DNA from: Pseudaminobacter soli (ex Li et al. 2025)
Lineage (GTDB): Bacteria > Pseudomonadota > Alphaproteobacteria > Rhizobiales > Rhizobiaceae
Assembly (NCBI RefSeq): GCF_029892515.1
Contig: NZ_JARXVF010000001.1
Coordinates: 2,170,001-2,234,000, forward strand
Direction of reading: 5' to 3'
Length of the DNA stretch: 64,000 bases
A program made the position numbers and the translations under genes. The notes under the pieces are model-generated. The model did no database searches. It saw only the letters and a program-made list of their open reading frames with translations, and was not told the DNA's origin. Positions 18,125-27,884 of the stretch are shown here, piece by piece (within the stretch, counting starts at the first letter, position 1; the number at the start of each line of letters is the position of its first letter).

Positions 18125-18333
18125 AGGGGGGCGACTCAGTTCACAGATAGTCCTACCAATCGGGCCGCGGTGTAGGCCATGGTAAACGAAACGTAAATTG
18201 CATTTCTTCCCAAGTGTGGCCGAGTGTCCGCAGACTAGCGGACCTTTGGCCGAGAACTCCCCCTTTGCGCGGCTCCCAAAAACATGCAGACATGTCGCGG
18301 ACCGCAAGCAGGACAAAGGCGGACGGAGGGAAC

Positions 18334-19713
18334 ATGGCCGAGGCGAGCATGGAGAGCACGAGGGCGTCGCGCGCCGGCATCTGGGGCTGGATGTTTTTCG
18401 ACTGGGCGGCGCAGCCCTTCTTCACGGTCGTCACCACCTTCATCTTCGGCCCCTATGTCGTCTCGCGCATGGCGACCGACCCGGCAGTGGGGCAGGCGGC
18501 CTGGGGCTATGGCATCGCGGCGGCCGGCTTCGTCATCGCCATCCTCTCGCCGGTGCTCGGCTCGATCGCCGACCACACCGGCCAGCGCAAGCCGTGGATC
18601 GCCTTCTTTGCGGTGATCAAGATCTTTAGCCTCTGCATGCTCTGGTATGCGGTGCCCGGCTCGCCGCTTCTGCCGACGATTCTGTTTTTCTCGCTTGCTT
18701 CGGTGGCGGCGGAATTCTCCATCGTCTTCAATGATTCCATGATGCCGCGCCTGGTGCCCAAGGCCGAGATCGGCCGGATTTCCAACCTGGCCTGGGGGCT
18801 CGGCTATATCGGCGGCATGATCGCGCTGATGTTCGTGATCCTGTTGCTGGCCGGTTCGCCGCAGACGGGGCTCACTTTGATCGGCACCGAGCCGCTGTTT
18901 GGCCTCGACCCGAAGCTTGGCGAGGACGCGCGCGCCACCGGGCCGCTTTCGGCGCTGTGGTACTTCGTCTTCATCCTGCCGATGTTCCTCCTCACGCCCG
19001 ACAGCGCGAAGGGGCAGGCGCTGGGGCCTGCGGTGCGCGACGGACTTGCCGAACTGAAATCGACGCTCGGTGAAGTGCGCCGGCGCAGCGGCATCCTGCG
19101 CTTCCTTATCGCCCGCATGATCTACCAGGACGGCGTCAACGCGCTGCTTGCGCTGGGCGGCGTGTTTGCGGCGGCGATGTTCGGCTGGTCGATCACCGAG
19201 ATCGGCGTGTTCGGCATCATCCTCAACGTGGTGGCGATCTTCGGCTGCCTGGCGGCGAGCCGTCTCGACACCGCGCTCGGCTCCAAGAAGGTAGTCCTGA
19301 TCGCGCTGACCCTGCTGACCGTGGCGACGCTCGGCATCCTGTCCACCGGGCCGGGCTACACGCTGTTCGTGCTGCCCCTCGATGGCGCCGGCACCGGCGG
19401 CTTCTTCGCGACGCCGGCGGAGAAGGCCTACATCCTCTATGGCTTGCTGATCGGGCTTGCCTTCGGGCCTGTGCAGGCTTCGTCGCGCTCCTATCTGGCG
19501 CGTAGCGTGACGCCCGCCGAGGCAGGCCGCTATTTCGGCATCTATGCGCTGGCCGGCCGCGCCACCAGTTTTCTGGCGCCGTTCCTCTATGCGACGATCA
19601 CGACAGTGACCGGCTCGCCGCGGCTCGGCATGACGGTCATCGTCGTGTTCCTGGTTGTGGGCATGGCGCTGCTGTGGCCGACGCCCTATCCGGCGGACCG
19701 GGCGAAGGGCTGA
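18334..19713 (+). CDS. UMF1-family MFS transporter (Atg22-like)
   Basis: A polytopic inner-membrane protein with about eleven or twelve hydrophobic segments. The opening [28 protein letters not shown] is the signature of the UMF1 family, relatives of the yeast vacuolar amino-acid exporter Atg22. [17 protein letters not shown] is the motif A-like loop. ATG 18334 (459 residues) is chosen because GGAGGG precedes it; ATG 18292 is an alternative. The substrate of bacterial members is unknown. It is divergent from minC and is followed by the MITE-like repeat. Confidence 0.88.
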   Translation: MAEASMESTRASRAGIWGWMFFDWAAQPFFTVVTTFIFGPYVVSRMATDPAVGQAAWGYGIAAAGFVIAILSPVLGSIADHTGQRKPWIAFFAVIKIFSLCMLWYAVPGSPLLPTILFFSLASVAAEFSIVFNDSMMPRLVPKAEIGRISNLAWGLGYIGGMIALMFVILLLAGSPQTGLTLIGTEPLFGLDPKLGEDARATGPLSALWYFVFILPMFLLTPDSAKGQALGPAVRDGLAELKSTLGEVRRRSGILRFLIARMIYQDGVNALLALGGVFAAAMFGWSITEIGVFGIILNVVAIFGCLAASRLDTALGSKKVVLIALTLLTVATLGILSTGPGYTLFVLPLDGAGTGGFFATPAEKAYILYGLLIGLAFGPVQASSRSYLARSVTPAEAGRYFGIYALAGRATSFLAPFLYATITTVTGSPRLGMTVIVVFLVVGMALLWPTPYPADRAKG

Positions 19714-19715
19714 TC

Positions 19716-19930
19716 TTTACCCTCCCCGCAAGGGAGGCAATTCCATAAGGCGCAACTTACCCCCACTCCGCCTCGCTTCGCTCGGCACCTCTCCCCCTCA
19801 AAAGGGGAGAGGAAGGGCGCCGGGCTTGCGGACGGCGTTTCCTCTCCCCCCGTCGAGCGGGGGAGAAGTGGTTTGCGAAGCAATCCGGAGTGGGGGTCGA
19901 ATGCAACAGCCCAACCCCTTGGAGGGTAAA
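19716..19930. repeat. MITE-like nested inverted repeat between the UMF1 transporter and purH
   Basis: Outer arms TTTACCCTCCCCGCAAGGG (from 19716) and CCCCTTGGAGGGTAAA (19915-19930) are complementary apart from a small gap. Inside are ACCCCCACTCCG (19759-19770) with CGGAGTGGGGGT (19886-19897), and two further hairpins: CCTCTCCCC/GGGGAGAGG (19788-19812) and CTCTCCCCC/GGGGGAGAA (about 19842-19866). There is no coding capacity. The element fills the whole spacer between two converging genes. Confidence 0.7.
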
Positions 19931-19935
19931 GCTAC

Positions 19936-21552
19936 TCAGTGCCTGAAATGCCGGATGCCGGTGAACACCATGGCGATGCCGTGCTCGTCGGCGGCGGCGA
20001 TCACTTCGTCGTCGCGCATCGAGCCGCCCGGCTGGATCACCGCGGTGGCGCCCGCTTCGATGGCCGACAAAAGGCCGTCGGCGAAGGGGAAGAAGGCGTC
20101 CGACGCGACCACCGAGCCCTTGGTCAGTGGCTCGGCCATGCCGGCTGCCTCGGCCGCATCAAGCGCCTTGCGGGCGGCGATGCGCGAGGAATCGACCCGG
20201 CTCATCTGGCCCGCGCCGATGCCGACGGTGGCGCCGTCCTTCACATAGACGATGGCGTTCGACTTCACGTGCTTGGCGACGCGGAAGGCAAAGCGCAGGT
20301 CGGCCATCTCGCGCTCGGTCGGTGCGCGCTTGGTCACCACCTTGAGCTCGAAATCGTCGACCACCGCATTGTCGCGCGACTGCACCAGGAGACCGCCGGC
20401 CACCGACTTGACCGCCATGCCGGGCGCACGCGGGTCGGGCAGGCCGCCGGTCACCAGAAGGCGCAGGTTCTTCTTGGCGGCGATGATGGCTTGCGCTTCC
20501 CCGTTGGCCTCGGGCGCGATGATGACCTCGGTGAAGGTCTTTACGATTTCTTCCGCCGCATCCGCGTCGAGCAGCCGGTTGACGGCGACGATGCCGCCGA
20601 AGGCCGAGACGGGGTCGCAGGCGAGCGCCTTGAGATAGGCGTCCTTCAGGTTCGCACCCTCGCCGACGCCGCAGGGATTGGCGTGCTTGATGATGGCGAC
20701 CGCCGTCGAGCGGGCGGGATCGAATTCGCCGACCAGCTCGAAGGCCGCGTCGGTGTCGTTGATGTTGTTGTAGGACAGCTGCTTGCCCTGCAGCTGCTTG
20801 GCGGTCGCCACGCCGGGGCGCTTCTCGCCGTTGACGTAGAAGCCGGCCTGCTGGTGCGGGTTTTCGCCATAGCGCACGACGTTTTCGAGCTTGCCGCCGA
20901 AGGCGCGCCAGGTGGGGTGCTCGATTGCCAGCGCGTCGGCGAACCAGCCCGAGATCGCGGCGTCATAGGCCGCGGTGCGGGCAAAAGCCTTGGCCGCCAG
21001 CTTCTGGCGGAACTCGTAGGACAGGCTGCCGGCGTTCAGCTCCAGCGCGTTCAGCACGGCGGCATAGTCTTCCGGATCGGTGACGATGGCGACATAGGCA
21101 TGGTTCTTGGCCGAGGCGCGCACCATGGCCGGGCCGCCGATGTCGATATTCTCGACGATCGAGGCATAGTCGGCGCCCGACTGGCGCACTTCCTCGAACG
21201 GGTAGAGGTTCACCACCACGAGGTCGATGGGCTGGATGTTGTGGGCCTGCATGGCCTCGGCGTGCTCGGGATCGTCGCGCACACCGAGCAGCGCGCCGTG
21301 GACCGAGGGGTGCAGCGTCTTCACGCGGCCGTCCATGATCTCGGGGAAGCCGGTGAGCTCGGACACGTCCCGCACCGCAATGCCGGCGGCGGCGATCGAC
21401 TTGGCGGTGCCGCCGGTGGAGACCAGCTCGACGCCCGCCTTGGCAAGGGCTGCGGCGAAGTCGATCAGGCCGGTCTTGTCGGAGACCGACAGCAGCGCGC
21501 GGCGAACCGGCACCAGGTCTGGAGCGGGGATTTTCTTGGAGGCGACGGCCAT
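19936..21552 (-). CDS. purH: Bifunctional AICAR formyltransferase / IMP cyclohydrolase
   Basis: Catalyses the last two steps of IMP synthesis. 538 residues from ATG 21552. The N-terminal MGS-like cyclohydrolase domain starts [17 protein letters not shown] and includes [14 protein letters not shown] and [13 protein letters not shown]. The AICARFT domain contains [23 protein letters not shown] with the catalytic Lys-His (near 281), and [12 protein letters not shown] near the C terminus, ending in [10 protein letters not shown] longer frame to 21642 lacks support. Gene order htpX, rsmB, heparinase-like, GIY-YIG, purH on one strand is familiar in Rhizobiales. Confidence 0.98.
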   Translation of the reverse strand: MAVASKKIPAPDLVPVRRALLSVSDKTGLIDFAAALAKAGVELVSTGGTAKSIAAAGIAVRDVSELTGFPEIMDGRVKTLHPSVHGALLGVRDDPEHAEAMQAHNIQPIDLVVVNLYPFEEVRQSGADYASIVENIDIGGPAMVRASAKNHAYVAIVTDPEDYAAVLNALELNAGSLSYEFRQKLAAKAFARTAAYDAAISGWFADALAIEHPTWRAFGGKLENVVRYGENPHQQAGFYVNGEKRPGVATAKQLQGKQLSYNNINDTDAAFELVGEFDPARSTAVAIIKHANPCGVGEGANLKDAYLKALACDPVSAFGGIVAVNRLLDADAAEEIVKTFTEVIIAPEANGEAQAIIAAKKNLRLLVTGGLPDPRAPGMAVKSVAGGLLVQSRDNAVVDDFELKVVTKRAPTEREMADLRFAFRVAKHVKSNAIVYVKDGATVGIGAGQMSRVDSSRIAARKALDAAEAAGMAEPLTKGSVVASDAFFPFADGLLSAIEAGATAVIQPGGSMRDDEVIAAADEHGIAMVFTGIRHFRH

Positions 21553-21646
21553 GGGAGCGGGCCTTTCTGCGGCTGGATGAGCAAGGCACGGCCCTACCAC
21601 ATGAGGGCCGGAAATCAAACGCCGGCGCCCGCCAGAAGACAAACTG

Positions 21647-21976
21647 TCAGAGCGGCAAGGCGTCCAGCTTCTGCTGCCAATGAGCGAGCCTTGCCTTCAG
21701 CGCCTCGCCGGTGGGGATCATCTCCGGATCGAACCGTTCGACTTGCTCAAGAACGAGGCAGTCCTGTCCATGTTGGTTCCACGCGGCCTGGAGGGTCCGT
21801 GACGGATGGTTTCCAAAACGCAGGGTAAAGGTAACACGATTCATGATCGCGTCGAAATCCGGCGCGTAGCCGACCCATTGCTGGCCGGCCTCGGCGCAAC
21901 GCAGCATGTAGACGCCTGCATTCGCCTCGCGGTTCTTGTAGGCCGCGATCGCGGCCTTCTTGCTGTCATTGTCCAT
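21647..21976 (-). CDS. GIY-YIG nuclease family protein
   Basis: A 109-residue single-domain protein. The first strand has GVY (21-23) in place of GIY and the second has VGY (35-37) in place of YIG, as accepted in the family. The helix around [18 protein letters not shown] supplies the basic residue, and VLEQVE supplies the catalytic-type Glu. ATG 21976 is preferred ([16 protein letters not shown]). Stand-alone members have no known role; a structure-specific nuclease or a DNA repair accessory is possible. It lies between purH and the heparinase-like gene on the same strand. Confidence 0.8.
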   Translation of the reverse strand: MDNDSKKAAIAAYKNREANAGVYMLRCAEAGQQWVGYAPDFDAIMNRVTFTLRFGNHPSRTLQAAWNQHGQDCLVLEQVERFDPEMIPTGEALKARLAHWQQKLDALPL

Positions 21977-22047
21977 CAGAGAGCCTTTCGAAGACGGCTC
22001 TAGACGCTGGCGCGCCGCATTGTCAATTTTGCGGCCGCGCGCGGATG

Positions 22048-23751
22048 TCAGCTGCCTGCTCTGGTCAGCTGCCAATGCACCTCGGGCAGGCGCGAAGCCT
22101 TGAAGGCGAGCACGATCTGGCGGCTGCGGCGCGGGCCGCCGAGGCCGGCGAAGAAGATCGACTCCTCCACCTGCGGCGCCACTTCGCGGCAGGCGAAGAC
22201 CCAGCGGTCGGCATTTGGTGCGGCCAGCACCAGCCGGCCCTTGTCGGCCTGGAACAGCTCGACATCTGGATGCAGGTGGAAGCGGATGGTGACGTGGTCT
22301 CGGCCGTCATCGGGCGTGCGGGTGCCGCCATTGCGGAAGAAGCGGTCGATGCCGTCGAGCACGGTGCCTTCGCCGGACAGCGCCATCTCGCGCTCGTGGT
22401 AGATGCCGAAGCGCGGCGCGTAGCCGTCATGGCTGGCCACGAAGCCCTGCATGCCGCGCGTGTCGGTGCGCCGGCTGGACACGGTCTTGGGACCGCCGAT
22501 CAGCGGCGAGCCGAGCAGGTCGTTGACGCGCGGCGAATGGGTGAAGCGGGCCGAGGATGTGTCGTTAAGCGCTGCGGTGGAATGCGCAGCGGTGGCGCGC
22601 GACAGCGGCCGGAACTCCTCGGCGCCATAGGCGTCGACGCCGGCATTGACGACGAAGTGCTGGCGGCCCGCCGACATCTCGAAGGAAAGGCAGCCGGCAT
22701 GGGCCTTGTAGGAGGCCTGGCTCGCGGGCGAGGCGCCGGTGTCGGCGATGACCGTGGTGCCGCCCATGCACAGGCGCTGGTACCCCGAATGGGGCGCATG
22801 CAGCAGCGGCGCGCCGGCGGTGTCGTCATGGCGCATGACCGAGGCGATGCGGTCGGGAATGGTGACGCCCATGCCGTTGAAGCGGGCGATGGCGCCGTCC
22901 TGGTGGCGGAAGAAGCGCAGCGCCGGCAGCATGCGCTCCACCGCGCCGATCAGCGCCTCGGGCGGCGACTCGGCCTGGTTGGCATAGGTCTGGCGCAGCG
23001 GCAGAAGATCGGCCAGCAGTTCTAGCACGGCGATCGGGTTGCGCGAGATGTGGCCGCCGTCGGGCAGGATCTGGCGGTCGAGCTCCTCGCTGAGGTTGCG
23101 CGTGGCGCTGCGCAGCGCCGAGGCCGGCGCGGGCAGCGAGAGCGCGGCAAAAGCGAGCGCGATGCGGGCGCGCAGCTTTTCCTCGCCCTCGGGCATTTCG
23201 CGCACCATCGAGCGCAGATAGCGGATCTGGATTGCCAGCGACTTCAGGTAGCCGCGATAGAAGGGGAACTCGGCGCCCTGCAGCACCACCGAGGAATGCT
23301 GCAGCCAGGCGATGATGCGGCGGGCGGTGATGGCCGGCTCCCAGGCAACGCCGTTGATGCGGCTGCCATGGGTGGCGATCCAGTCGCCGACAAGAGCACG
23401 GGCATTGGCGGCGGCAAGCTCGGTGCCGGCGGCGCGCATGTGGCGCAGCCAGCGGAAGCCGTGCAGCGAGCGCAGCCAGCGGCGATTTGCATCCGCGATC
23501 TGGAAGGGCGACTTGCCGCCGGTCTCGACCACATGGCCGGCGAAGGGATAGCGGCCGTAATAGATTTCGAGGGCGATCTGCTGGTCGGCGAGGCGCAGGT
23601 CGGGCGGCGCGATCAGCACGCGCTCGGGCGTGCGGCCGGTAAAGCGCCAGCGATAGACCGGCCCGGCGCGCAAGCGCCGGCGCGTCTTGCGCCAAAGCTC
23701 CATTGCGACCAGTGCCCAAAGGCCTGTCGTGTTGCCCGCAGCAATCGACAA
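22048..23751 (-). CDS. Heparinase II/III family protein
   Basis: A 567-residue polysaccharide-lyase-like protein. The helical barrel domain occupies the N-terminal half (KSPFQIADANRRWLRSLHGFRWLRHM and later RNLSEELDRQILPDGGHISRNP). The heparinase II/III beta domain follows (AGRQHFVVNAGVDAYGAEEFRPLSRATAAHSTAALND). There is no clear signal peptide. Start: TTG 23751 has a textbook GGAGGGAC about seven bases upstream, which decides for it over ATG 23703 and over the longer frame to 23904. The same gene neighbours (rsmB, purH) accompany it in many rhizobia; the function is unknown but envelope glycan remodelling is a reasonable guess. Confidence 0.88.
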   Translation of the reverse strand: MSIAAGNTTGLWALVAMELWRKTRRRLRAGPVYRWRFTGRTPERVLIAPPDLRLADQQIALEIYYGRYPFAGHVVETGGKSPFQIADANRRWLRSLHGFRWLRHMRAAGTELAAANARALVGDWIATHGSRINGVAWEPAITARRIIAWLQHSSVVLQGAEFPFYRGYLKSLAIQIRYLRSMVREMPEGEEKLRARIALAFAALSLPAPASALRSATRNLSEELDRQILPDGGHISRNPIAVLELLADLLPLRQTYANQAESPPEALIGAVERMLPALRFFRHQDGAIARFNGMGVTIPDRIASVMRHDDTAGAPLLHAPHSGYQRLCMGGTTVIADTGASPASQASYKAHAGCLSFEMSAGRQHFVVNAGVDAYGAEEFRPLSRATAAHSTAALNDTSSARFTHSPRVNDLLGSPLIGGPKTVSSRRTDTRGMQGFVASHDGYAPRFGIYHEREMALSGEGTVLDGIDRFFRNGGTRTPDDGRDHVTIRFHLHPDVELFQADKGRLVLAAPNADRWVFACREVAPQVEESIFFAGLGGPRRSRQIVLAFKASRLPEVHWQLTRAGS

Positions 23752-23923
23752 GTAGTCCCTCCAGAATGAAAGTCCGCAAATAGTTAGAGTTATACGATTA
23801 AAAGCTATCTGCGAAGGTGAAATAAGTCGTGGCGCTACAACTTTTGATATTTGTAGCGTTGCAAAGCCACAGCGCCGGAAACTTTCGTTTCCGACCTTGG
23901 GCAAACCCTGCGGTTGTTTCGAA

Positions 23924-25315
23924 TCAGGACACGCGTTGTAGCCGCGCGGCGAAGAATCCGTCCAGTCCTGAAAGTTCCTGCGACCCCATGTCCATGTCGG
24001 CGGGGGTGGTGCGCAGTTGCCCCTTCGGCGTCAGGAACGGGTCAATGCCCGCGATCTCGCCTGGCCGGATCGGGTCGTCCGCGACTCCCGGCGTGGCCAG
24101 GAAGGCGGCATGCATCTCCTCGCCCTCGAGCGGGTCGAGCGAGCAGTTGGAAAAGACGATGCGGCCGCTTGGCTTGACCAGCGAGACGGCGCGCGCAAGC
24201 AGCCGGCTTTGCAGGTCGGCGAGCTTGGCGATGTCCTCGGGCGTCTTGGCCCAGGGCACGTCGGGGTGGCGGCGCACTGTGCCGGTGGACGAGCAGGGCG
24301 CGTCGAGCAGCACCGCGTCGAACAGCTCTTCCGGCTCGAAGCGCAAGATGTCGACATGCACGGTGTTTGCCGAGTACCCAAGGCGCGCAAGGTTCTGTTC
24401 CAGCCGGGCCAGGCGGTTCTTCGAGCTGTCGATGGCGGTCACGCGCGCGCCGGCAGCGACAAGCTGTGCCGTCTTGCCGCCTGGGGCGGCGCAAAGGTCA
24501 GCGACATGCAGGCCCGCGACATCGCCGAACAGGCGCGCGGGCAAGGCGGCCGCGGCGTCCTGCACCCACCAGGCGCCTTCGGAGAAGCCGGGCAAATCGG
24601 GCACGTCGGCCGGAAGCCGAGAAACACGCACCGAGCCCGTGGGCAGCACGATGCCGCCGAATTTTTCGGCCCAGCCCTCGGGGTCGGATTTCACGGTGAA
24701 ATCGACCGGTGCTTCGATGCGCTGGATGTCGAGGATGCGCGCGGCGGTGTCCGCGCCAAAGGCGTCGGCGAGCCGGCCGGCGAACCAGTCGGGCGCATCC
24801 TGCGTGCGCGCCAGCATGGCCGGAAGCTCGGTTTCCTTGCCACGCACGATGGCGCGCAACACGCCATTGACGAGGCCGGAGAATCGGGCGGTGCGGGGGT
24901 CGGCCTTGGCGTGGGTCACGGCAAGGTCGACGGCGGCACTGTCGGGAATGTCGAGGAACAGGATCTGCGCGGCTGCCACATTGAGGATGTGGGAAAGCGC
25001 GGTGGCGTTGGCCGGCAAGGGCCGCTCCAGCCGCGCCGAAATCAGGTTGCCGATGGTGCGGCGATAGCGCAGCGCCGTGACCAGGATGGCGCGCACCAGC
25101 GCGCGGTCGCGCATGTCGAGCGCGCGGAACTGCGGATGGCCGTGGTCATGGTCGGTCAGGCCGTCGAGCGAGGTGTGGGCGTCGATGACCGCTGCAAGAA
25201 GCTTGGCCGCCGCCTTGCGCGCGACAAGGCCGGGCGTGCCATTGCCGCTCTCACGTTCGGAGGTAGCTGGTCTGGACTGTTTCGGTTTCGTGCGCCGCCG
25301 CTCATCCACCTTCAC
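23924..25315 (-). CDS. rsmB: 16S rRNA m5C methyltransferase RsmB (Sun) family
   Basis: S-adenosylmethionine-dependent RNA cytosine-5 methyltransferase, expected to modify C967 of 16S rRNA. Residues about 30-170 form a NusB-like RNA-binding domain ([32 protein letters not shown]). The catalytic domain has motif [11 protein letters not shown] (273-282), motif [11 protein letters not shown] with C341 and motif [14 protein letters not shown] with C391, so both active-site cysteines are present. 463 residues. Its start overlaps the htpX stop by four bases, so the pair is probably co-translated. Confidence 0.93.
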   Translation of the reverse strand: MKVDERRRTKPKQSRPATSERESGNGTPGLVARKAAAKLLAAVIDAHTSLDGLTDHDHGHPQFRALDMRDRALVRAILVTALRYRRTIGNLISARLERPLPANATALSHILNVAAAQILFLDIPDSAAVDLAVTHAKADPRTARFSGLVNGVLRAIVRGKETELPAMLARTQDAPDWFAGRLADAFGADTAARILDIQRIEAPVDFTVKSDPEGWAEKFGGIVLPTGSVRVSRLPADVPDLPGFSEGAWWVQDAAAALPARLFGDVAGLHVADLCAAPGGKTAQLVAAGARVTAIDSSKNRLARLEQNLARLGYSANTVHVDILRFEPEELFDAVLLDAPCSSTGTVRRHPDVPWAKTPEDIAKLADLQSRLLARAVSLVKPSGRIVFSNCSLDPLEGEEMHAAFLATPGVADDPIRPGEIAGIDPFLTPKGQLRTTPADMDMGSQELSGLDGFFAARLQRVS

Positions 25316-26331
25316 GACCAGGGACCCTTCGGTCCGGTCGGCTTACGTCCCCATGGCCCCGAATCATCGGGCTCGGACGGTTTCGGCGTGTCCCAGGGGC
25401 CGTTTCCGCCGCGCGGGGCGGTGTCGCGCGTGGCGCCCGGACGGGCATTGACGTCGCGGCTGGTCATGCCGCCGCTGCCGCCCATGCCCTGGCGCGCCAT
25501 CTCTTCGAGCGCGGCAATGCGGTTTTCGGTGTTGGGGTGGGTGGAAAACAGATTGTCCATGCGCTCGCCGGAAAGCGGATTGATGATGAAGAGAGGCGCC
25601 ATTGCGGGATTGCGCTCTGCTTCGGGGTTGGGGATGCGTTCGACGTTGCGGGCGATCTTGTCAAGGGCCGAAGCCAGCCAGAGCGGGTGACCGCAGATTT
25701 CGGCGCCGCGCTGGTCGGCGGAATATTCGCGCGTGCGGCTGATTGCCATCTGCACCAGCATGGCGGCAAACGGCGCAACGAGCACCGCGACCAGCATGCC
25801 CACCATGCCGAGCGGATTGTTGTTGTTTCGGCTGCTGCCGCCGAGGAAGAAGGCGAAATTGGCGAGCATGGAGATGGCACCGGCAATGGTGGCGGTGATC
25901 GTCATGGTCAGCGTATCGCGGTGCTGCACATGGGCAAGTTCATGCGCCATGACGCCCGCCACCTCCTCGTGCGACAGGCGCTCGAGCAGGCCGGTGCTGG
26001 CGGCAACCGCCGCGTTCTGCGGATTGCGTCCGGTGGCAAAGGCATTGGGCTGCGGGTTGTCGATGAGATAGACCTTGGGCATCGGCAGGCCGGCGCGCCG
26101 CGCCAGCTCGCGCACGATGGCGTAATATTCGGGCGCGCTGCGCTCATCGACCTCAACCGCGTTGTTCATGCGCAGAACCATCTTGTCAGCATTCCAGTAG
26201 CTGAAGAGGTTCATCGCGGCCGCGACCAGGAAGGCGATCATCATGCCGTGTGGGCCGCCGATCAGATAGCCGACCGCCATGAACAGCGCCGTCATGAAGG
26301 CCAGCAGCATAGCGGTGCGTATGAGGTTCAT
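25312..26331 (-). CDS. htpX: Zinc metalloprotease HtpX
   Basis: Membrane protease of family M48B involved in quality control of membrane proteins. From ATG 26331 (339 residues) two N-terminal hydrophobic segments are visible ([21 protein letters not shown] and [17 protein letters not shown]). The zinc motif HELAH is at 130-134, and two more hydrophobic stretches follow ([42 protein letters not shown]). The third ligand is in [11 protein letters not shown]. The C terminus carries an extra Gly/Pro/Arg-rich tail (about 295-339) not found in the E. coli protein. Upstream ATG 26343 is possible. Divergent from the SdhAF4-like gene. Confidence 0.95.
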   Translation of the reverse strand: MNLIRTAMLLAFMTALFMAVGYLIGGPHGMMIAFLVAAAMNLFSYWNADKMVLRMNNAVEVDERSAPEYYAIVRELARRAGLPMPKVYLIDNPQPNAFATGRNPQNAAVAASTGLLERLSHEEVAGVMAHELAHVQHRDTLTMTITATIAGAISMLANFAFFLGGSSRNNNNPLGMVGMLVAVLVAPFAAMLVQMAISRTREYSADQRGAEICGHPLWLASALDKIARNVERIPNPEAERNPAMAPLFIINPLSGERMDNLFSTHPNTENRIAALEEMARQGMGGSGGMTSRDVNARPGATRDTAPRGGNGPWDTPKPSEPDDSGPWGRKPTGPKGPWS

Positions 26332-26438
26332 CGTGGTCTCCAATCGGGGGCCGCGGGAACGGGTCGATCCCCGCGCCTTGTTTCGCTATATGATGGGTAG
26401 CAACCCGTCAGTTTTCAATCATTTCGCCAGGAGTTCCC

Positions 26439-26666
26439 ATGGCCGAGCAGTTCACCGAAGGGGCCAAAACGGAGGCCGCCGAAGCCACGCCCGAACCGAA
26501 GAAACTGACGCCGGCGGCCGAGCGCGCATTGCAGGAAGCCGAAGCCCGCCGCAAGGCCTATCTCGAACAGGAAGCGGCAGTGCCACGCGAACTGGGCGGA
26601 CGCGGCGGCAAGGAGCCCGTGCGCTACGGCGACTGGGAGATCAAGGGCATCGCAGCCGACTTCTGA
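26439..26666 (+). CDS. DUF1674 protein (SdhAF4-like succinate dehydrogenase assembly factor)
   Basis: A 75-residue protein whose C-terminal block GGRGGKEPVRYGDWEIKGIAADF is the conserved DUF1674 motif. In eukaryotes the family member SDHAF4 binds flavinylated SdhA during assembly of succinate dehydrogenase; the bacterial role is inferred from that. The N-terminal half is a charged, probably helical Glu/Ala/Lys region. The ATG is preceded by AGGAG (CCAGGAGTTCCCATGG). It is divergent from htpX with a 107-base shared promoter region. Confidence 0.9.
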   Translation: MAEQFTEGAKTEAAEATPEPKKLTPAAERALQEAEARRKAYLEQEAAVPRELGGRGGKEPVRYGDWEIKGIAADF

Positions 26667-26732
26667 GGGGCGCGCGGCGCTCTCTGCCGCCATTCATTGC
26701 CTTCCAGCTAAAATAGGAATAAATACCTTGAA

Positions 26733-27194
26733 ATGGGATCGCTACGATTCGCCAAGGTGATGCGCGTGCTGCCCGCTGGCGTTCTGGCGGCGTACAGCCT
26801 CGGCATGACACCAGCGCTCGCCGGCCAGGATTTTGCAGGTCCGGTGGCGGCCAGCGTCGTCAAGGTTCTGGACGGCGACACATTTGTCGCGGACGCCCAT
26901 GTCTGGCCGGGACAGACGATCCGCGTGAACATCCGCATACGTGGCATCGACGCGCCGGAGATGAAGAGCCGCTGCGCCAGTGAGTATTCGGCCGCGCTTG
27001 AAGCGCGGGACGTGCTGGCTGAGCTGCTGCAGGGCGGCGAGGTTTCGATCTCCAATATCGGCAGTGCCAAATATTACGGCCGCGTGCTGGCCGATGTCGT
27101 CACGCGCGACGGCCACTCCGTTGGCCCGATCATGCTCGATCTCGGACTCGCGCGGCCCTATTGGGGCGGCCACCGCGACGGCTGGTGTGGGTGA
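26733..27194 (+). CDS. Secreted thermonuclease-family (SNase) nuclease
   Basis: A 153-residue staphylococcal-nuclease-like protein. Residues 1-30 form a signal peptide ending SLGMTPALA before GQDF, so it should be exported. The catalytic residues of the SNase fold are recognisable: Asp in LDGDT (47, 49), R70 and D73 in IRIRGIDAPE, the ligand E76 next to it, and R117 in YYGRVLADV. Ca2+-dependent DNA or RNA hydrolysis is expected. It is short for the family, ending soon after LGLARPYWGG, but no part of the core is missing. The start has only a weak ribosome binding site. Confidence 0.88.
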   Translation: MGSLRFAKVMRVLPAGVLAAYSLGMTPALAGQDFAGPVAASVVKVLDGDTFVADAHVWPGQTIRVNIRIRGIDAPEMKSRCASEYSAALEARDVLAELLQGGEVSISNIGSAKYYGRVLADVVTRDGHSVGPIMLDLGLARPYWGGHRDGWCG

Positions 27195-27220
27195 CCGCCT
27201 AGATCCAGCGTAAAAAGAAA

Positions 27221-27249
27221 GGCCGCCGCTTCTTGCGAAGCTGGCGGCC
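27221..27249. terminator. Bidirectional terminator hairpin
   Basis: GGCCGCC-GCTTC, loop TTGC, GAAGC-T-GGCGGCC. On the minus strand it is followed by TTTCTTTTT, a good tail for the transcript carrying the tiny ORF at 27320-27391. On the plus strand the tail is CCGTTCTTTC, weaker, but it would still serve the nuclease gene. Confidence 0.7.
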
Positions 27250-27265
27250 CCGTTCTTTCGTCCGG

Positions 27266-27310
27266 CGTGCGGTCGTCAGCAAGGGCCCTTAAGGGCTCGC
27301 CTGCCGCACG
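27266..27310. repeat. Structured inverted repeat 3' of the tiny ORF
   Basis: CGTGCGG (27266-27272) pairs with CCGCACG (27304-27310) and encloses a perfect 12-base palindrome, GCCCTTAAGGGC (27285-27296). It lies between the tiny minus-strand ORF and the terminator, so the transcript would have a folded 3' region. Confidence 0.5.
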
Positions 27311-27319
27311 TCATGCACT

Positions 27320-27391
27320 TCAACGGAGAGGCTGCTCCCCGCGAAGGCAATCCGCCGAGACCTCACGCTGGAAAACGAAATCACTCGACAT
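27320..27391 (-). CDS. Tiny ORF (23 aa) with an extreme Shine-Dalgarno
   Basis: The frame encodes MSSDFVFQREVSADCLRGEQ followed by PLR and a stop. Upstream (27393-27407) is GAAAGGAGGTGATCC, which is complementary over its whole length to the 3' end of bacterial 16S rRNA (GGATCACCTCCTTTC). AGGAGG is seven bases from the ATG, the ideal distance. A structured region and a terminator follow. It lies about 85 bases downstream of the carboxymuconolactone-decarboxylase gene and may be the last cistron of that operon or a separate unit. No hydrophobic segment is present and I do not recognise the peptide. Translation looks very likely; function unknown. Confidence 0.6.
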   Translation of the reverse strand: MSSDFVFQREVSADCLRGEQPLR

Positions 27392-27476
27392 CGGATCACC
27401 TCCTTTCGATTGGTTGAACACGCCGCCGAATGTGGGGGCTGCTTCGCCGGCCTGCAAGAAAAAAGTGCGGCGACGT

Positions 27477-27884
27477 TTAGCTCGGCTCAGCGACGTCGAA
27501 AACCTCCTTCGCGGCGAACAGGCCGTTGAGTGCCGCCGGAAACCCGGCATAGACCGCCATCTGCATGATGGTCTCGACGATCTCGTCGCGGCTCAGCCCG
27601 ACATTCAGCCCCGCCTGGACATGCACCTTCAGCTGGGGCCGGGCATTGCCCAGGGCGGTCAGTGCCGCGATGGTGGCGATCTCGCGGGACCTCAGGTCGA
27701 GGCCCGGACGGGAATAGATGTCGCCGAAGGGAAACTCGATGAGATAGCGGCTGAAGTCGGGGGCGATGTCGGCAAGTGAGTCTACCACCTGCTGGCCGCC
27801 ATGACCGTCGATTTCGCCCAGCGCGCGCAGGCCGCGCTCGAACCGGGTTTCGTTATCTTGATGCTCTTTTTGGTGAATGGCCAT
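27477..27884 (-). CDS. Carboxymuconolactone decarboxylase family protein
   Basis: A 135-residue protein of the CMD/AhpD-like fold: LRSREIATIAALTALGNARPQLKVHVQAGLNVGLSRDEIVETIMQMAVYAGFPAALNGLFAAKEVF is the family core. The CxxC of the AhpD peroxidase branch is absent, so it belongs with the decarboxylase/PcaC-like group rather than the thiol peroxidases. The actual substrate is unknown; no protocatechuate pathway genes are near. ATG 27884 (MAIHQKEH) has AGGA upstream and overlaps the 3' end of the MerR gene by 32 bases, so the two are one operon. Confidence 0.88.
   Translation of the reverse strand: MAIHQKEHQDNETRFERGLRALGEIDGHGGQQVVDSLADIAPDFSRYLIEFPFGDIYSRPGLDLRSREIATIAALTALGNARPQLKVHVQAGLNVGLSRDEIVETIMQMAVYAGFPAALNGLFAAKEVFDVAEPS

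Noticed and set aside
19716-19930. Coding gene in the purH-UMF1 spacer
   Set aside because: Frames here run through nested inverted repeats and have no conserved content.
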